Shown here: positions 62,957 to 64,000 of the stretch, piece after piece
How the letters are laid out: every line of letters begins with the position of its first letter
How positions within the stretch are numbered: the stretch's first letter is position 1
NCBI RefSeq assembly: GCF_021261315.1
Contig: NZ_JAJSAX010000005.1
Location: 1-64,000 of the forward strand
Length of the DNA stretch: 64,000 bases
From: Epilithonimonas sp. JDS
Lineage (GTDB): Bacteria > Bacteroidota > Bacteroidia > Flavobacteriales > Weeksellaceae
Reading direction: 5' to 3'
Program-made: the position numbers and the translations under genes
The notes under the pieces: generated by a model
Told to the model about the DNA's origin: nothing
Databases searched by the model: none
What the model saw: only the letters and a program-made list of their open reading frames with translations

Positions 62957-63976
62957 ATGTCCATACTCGTAACAGGCGGCCTCGGCTACATCGGTTCTCA
63001 CACAGTTGTGGAATTGATCAATAATAATTTTGAAGTCATCATTGTGGATGACCTTTCAAATTCAGAAAAATTTATTCTTAATAATATTGAAGAAATAACT
63101 GGCAGACGTCCGATTTTCTATCCATTCGATCTCAGAAGAAAAGAATTGTTGACTCAGGTTTTTGATGCTCATCAGATTGATGGTTGTATTAACTTTGCCG
63201 CCTCAAAAGCAGTAGGAGAGAGTATGGTGGAACCATTGGATTATTATGAGAACAATTTGTTTTCATTGGTAAATGTTCTTCAGGAATTCAGAAAAAGAGA
63301 TATTTCAAACTTTATTTTCAGCTCTTCTTGTACTGTTTATGGGCAAGCAGACGAAATGCCGATTGACGAAAATACACCTTTGAAAGAAGCCGAATCTTCC
63401 TACGGGAAAACCAAGCAAATGGGTGAGGATATCTTGAAAGATTTCTCAAGGGCTTATCAGAAAAGAGTCACTTTACTCAGATATTTCAATCCAATTGGTG
63501 CGCATCCATCGGCTTTGTTAGGAGAATTACCAATTGGGATTCCCAATAATCTCGTTCCATATGTAATGCAGACTGCCGCAGGAATCAGAGAAAAATTGAG
63601 CATTTGGGGAGACGATTATCCAACGGAAGATGGAACGGCAGTTCGTGATTACATCTATGTTGTCGATTTGGCAAAAGCACACGTTGCTGCCCTTAAAAAA
63701 TTATTGAATTCCGAAGAAGAAACTGTTCTTGATATTTATAACTTAGGAACAGGAAAAGGCTCATCAGTTTTGGAAGTAGTAAAAGCTTTCGAATTGGCTA
63801 ATGATGTTGCCGTTCCATACCAGATCTGTCCAAGGAGGGAAGGTGATATCACGGTAGCTTATGCTAATGCTGACAAAGCCGAAAAGGAATTAGGCTGGAA
63901 ATCCGAAACCACTTTGGAAGAAGCACTCAGGACCACTTGGGAATGGCAAAAATATTTGAAAGAAAGAACACATTAA
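62957..63976 (+). CDS. galE: UDP-glucose 4-epimerase
   Basis: A 339-residue short-chain dehydrogenase that interconverts UDP-glucose and UDP-galactose. The NAD loop is VTGGLGYIGSHT (5-16), Ser123/Ser124 sit in FSSSCTVYG, and the catalytic Tyr149/Lys153 in SYGKTK. VRDYIYVVDLAKAHVAAL and the closing NADKAEKELGWK are typical. Full length. With the aminotransferase it supplies activated sugars for envelope or capsule glycans. Confidence 0.96.
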   Translation: MSILVTGGLGYIGSHTVVELINNNFEVIIVDDLSNSEKFILNNIEEITGRRPIFYPFDLRRKELLTQVFDAHQIDGCINFAASKAVGESMVEPLDYYENNLFSLVNVLQEFRKRDISNFIFSSSCTVYGQADEMPIDENTPLKEAESSYGKTKQMGEDILKDFSRAYQKRVTLLRYFNPIGAHPSALLGELPIGIPNNLVPYVMQTAAGIREKLSIWGDDYPTEDGTAVRDYIYVVDLAKAHVAALKKLLNSEEETVLDIYNLGTGKGSSVLEVVKAFELANDVAVPYQICPRREGDITVAYANADKAEKELGWKSETTLEEALRTTWEWQKYLKERTH

Positions 63977-64000
63977 TACAATCAAAACCAATCATTACGA

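Overview
The window looks like a chromosomal segment of a Bacteroidota bacterium of the Flavobacteriia, most like Chryseobacterium or a close Weeksellaceae relative. The evidence is internal: AT-rich DNA; type IX secretion (T9SS) C-terminal sorting domains on three secreted proteins (endonuclease, choice-of-anchor J-like protein, subtilase); the gliding lipoprotein GldD; a short 288-residue primary sigma factor; a DUF6266 protein; and many promoters with the Bacteroidota -7 box TAnnTTTG. I see no rRNA, tRNA, CRISPR array or intact insertion sequence. The genus name is inference.

Layout. 1-8.1 kb is a defence block: tyrosine recombinase, type I restriction subunit HsdR, an EVE-domain McrB-like GTPase and McrC. 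HsdM and HsdS are not in the window and may lie to the left. 8.1-12 kb is sparse accessory DNA with long direct repeats, an 11-bp repeat array, a DUF6266 gene, a small HTH gene and a DJ-1/PfpI gene. 12-17 kb holds an orphan MnmA C-terminal-domain protein, a secreted endonuclease and a GH3 beta-glucosidase. 18.3-22.4 kb is the purM-purN-purH purine cluster with an unusual leader. 22.5-29 kb holds both steps of proline catabolism (proline dehydrogenase and pruA) separated by membrane and secreted proteins of unknown role, a DUF421 protein and nicotinamidase. 29-47 kb is mostly core: hisS, an AraC/TPR regulator, a CvfB-like RNA-binding protein, rpoD, gldD, a PfkB kinase and two parvulin-type chaperones.

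46.7-53.5 kb has a minus-strand run of small proteins with a metallo-beta-lactamase-fold hydrolase, then ssb, an HRDC protein and ppc. 53.6-57 kb is a second accessory and defence patch: a perfectly phased 21-bp minisatellite, an unknown 242-residue protein, and a two-gene unit of a PD-(D/E)XK (HsdR-N-like) nuclease and a TIR-domain protein. 57.5-64 kb contains a SemiSWEET transporter, small unknowns, a remnant of a serine hydrolase gene, a T9SS-exported subtilase, a DegT-family sugar aminotransferase and galE, the last two suggesting surface polysaccharide synthesis.

The points most worth a second look are the TIR plus nuclease pair, the recombinase/HsdR/EVE-McrB-McrC block, the promoter-small ORF-terminator unit before purM, the 21-bp and 11-bp arrays, a T9SS gene that lacks a normal start codon, and at least four families of dispersed palindromic intergenic repeats.
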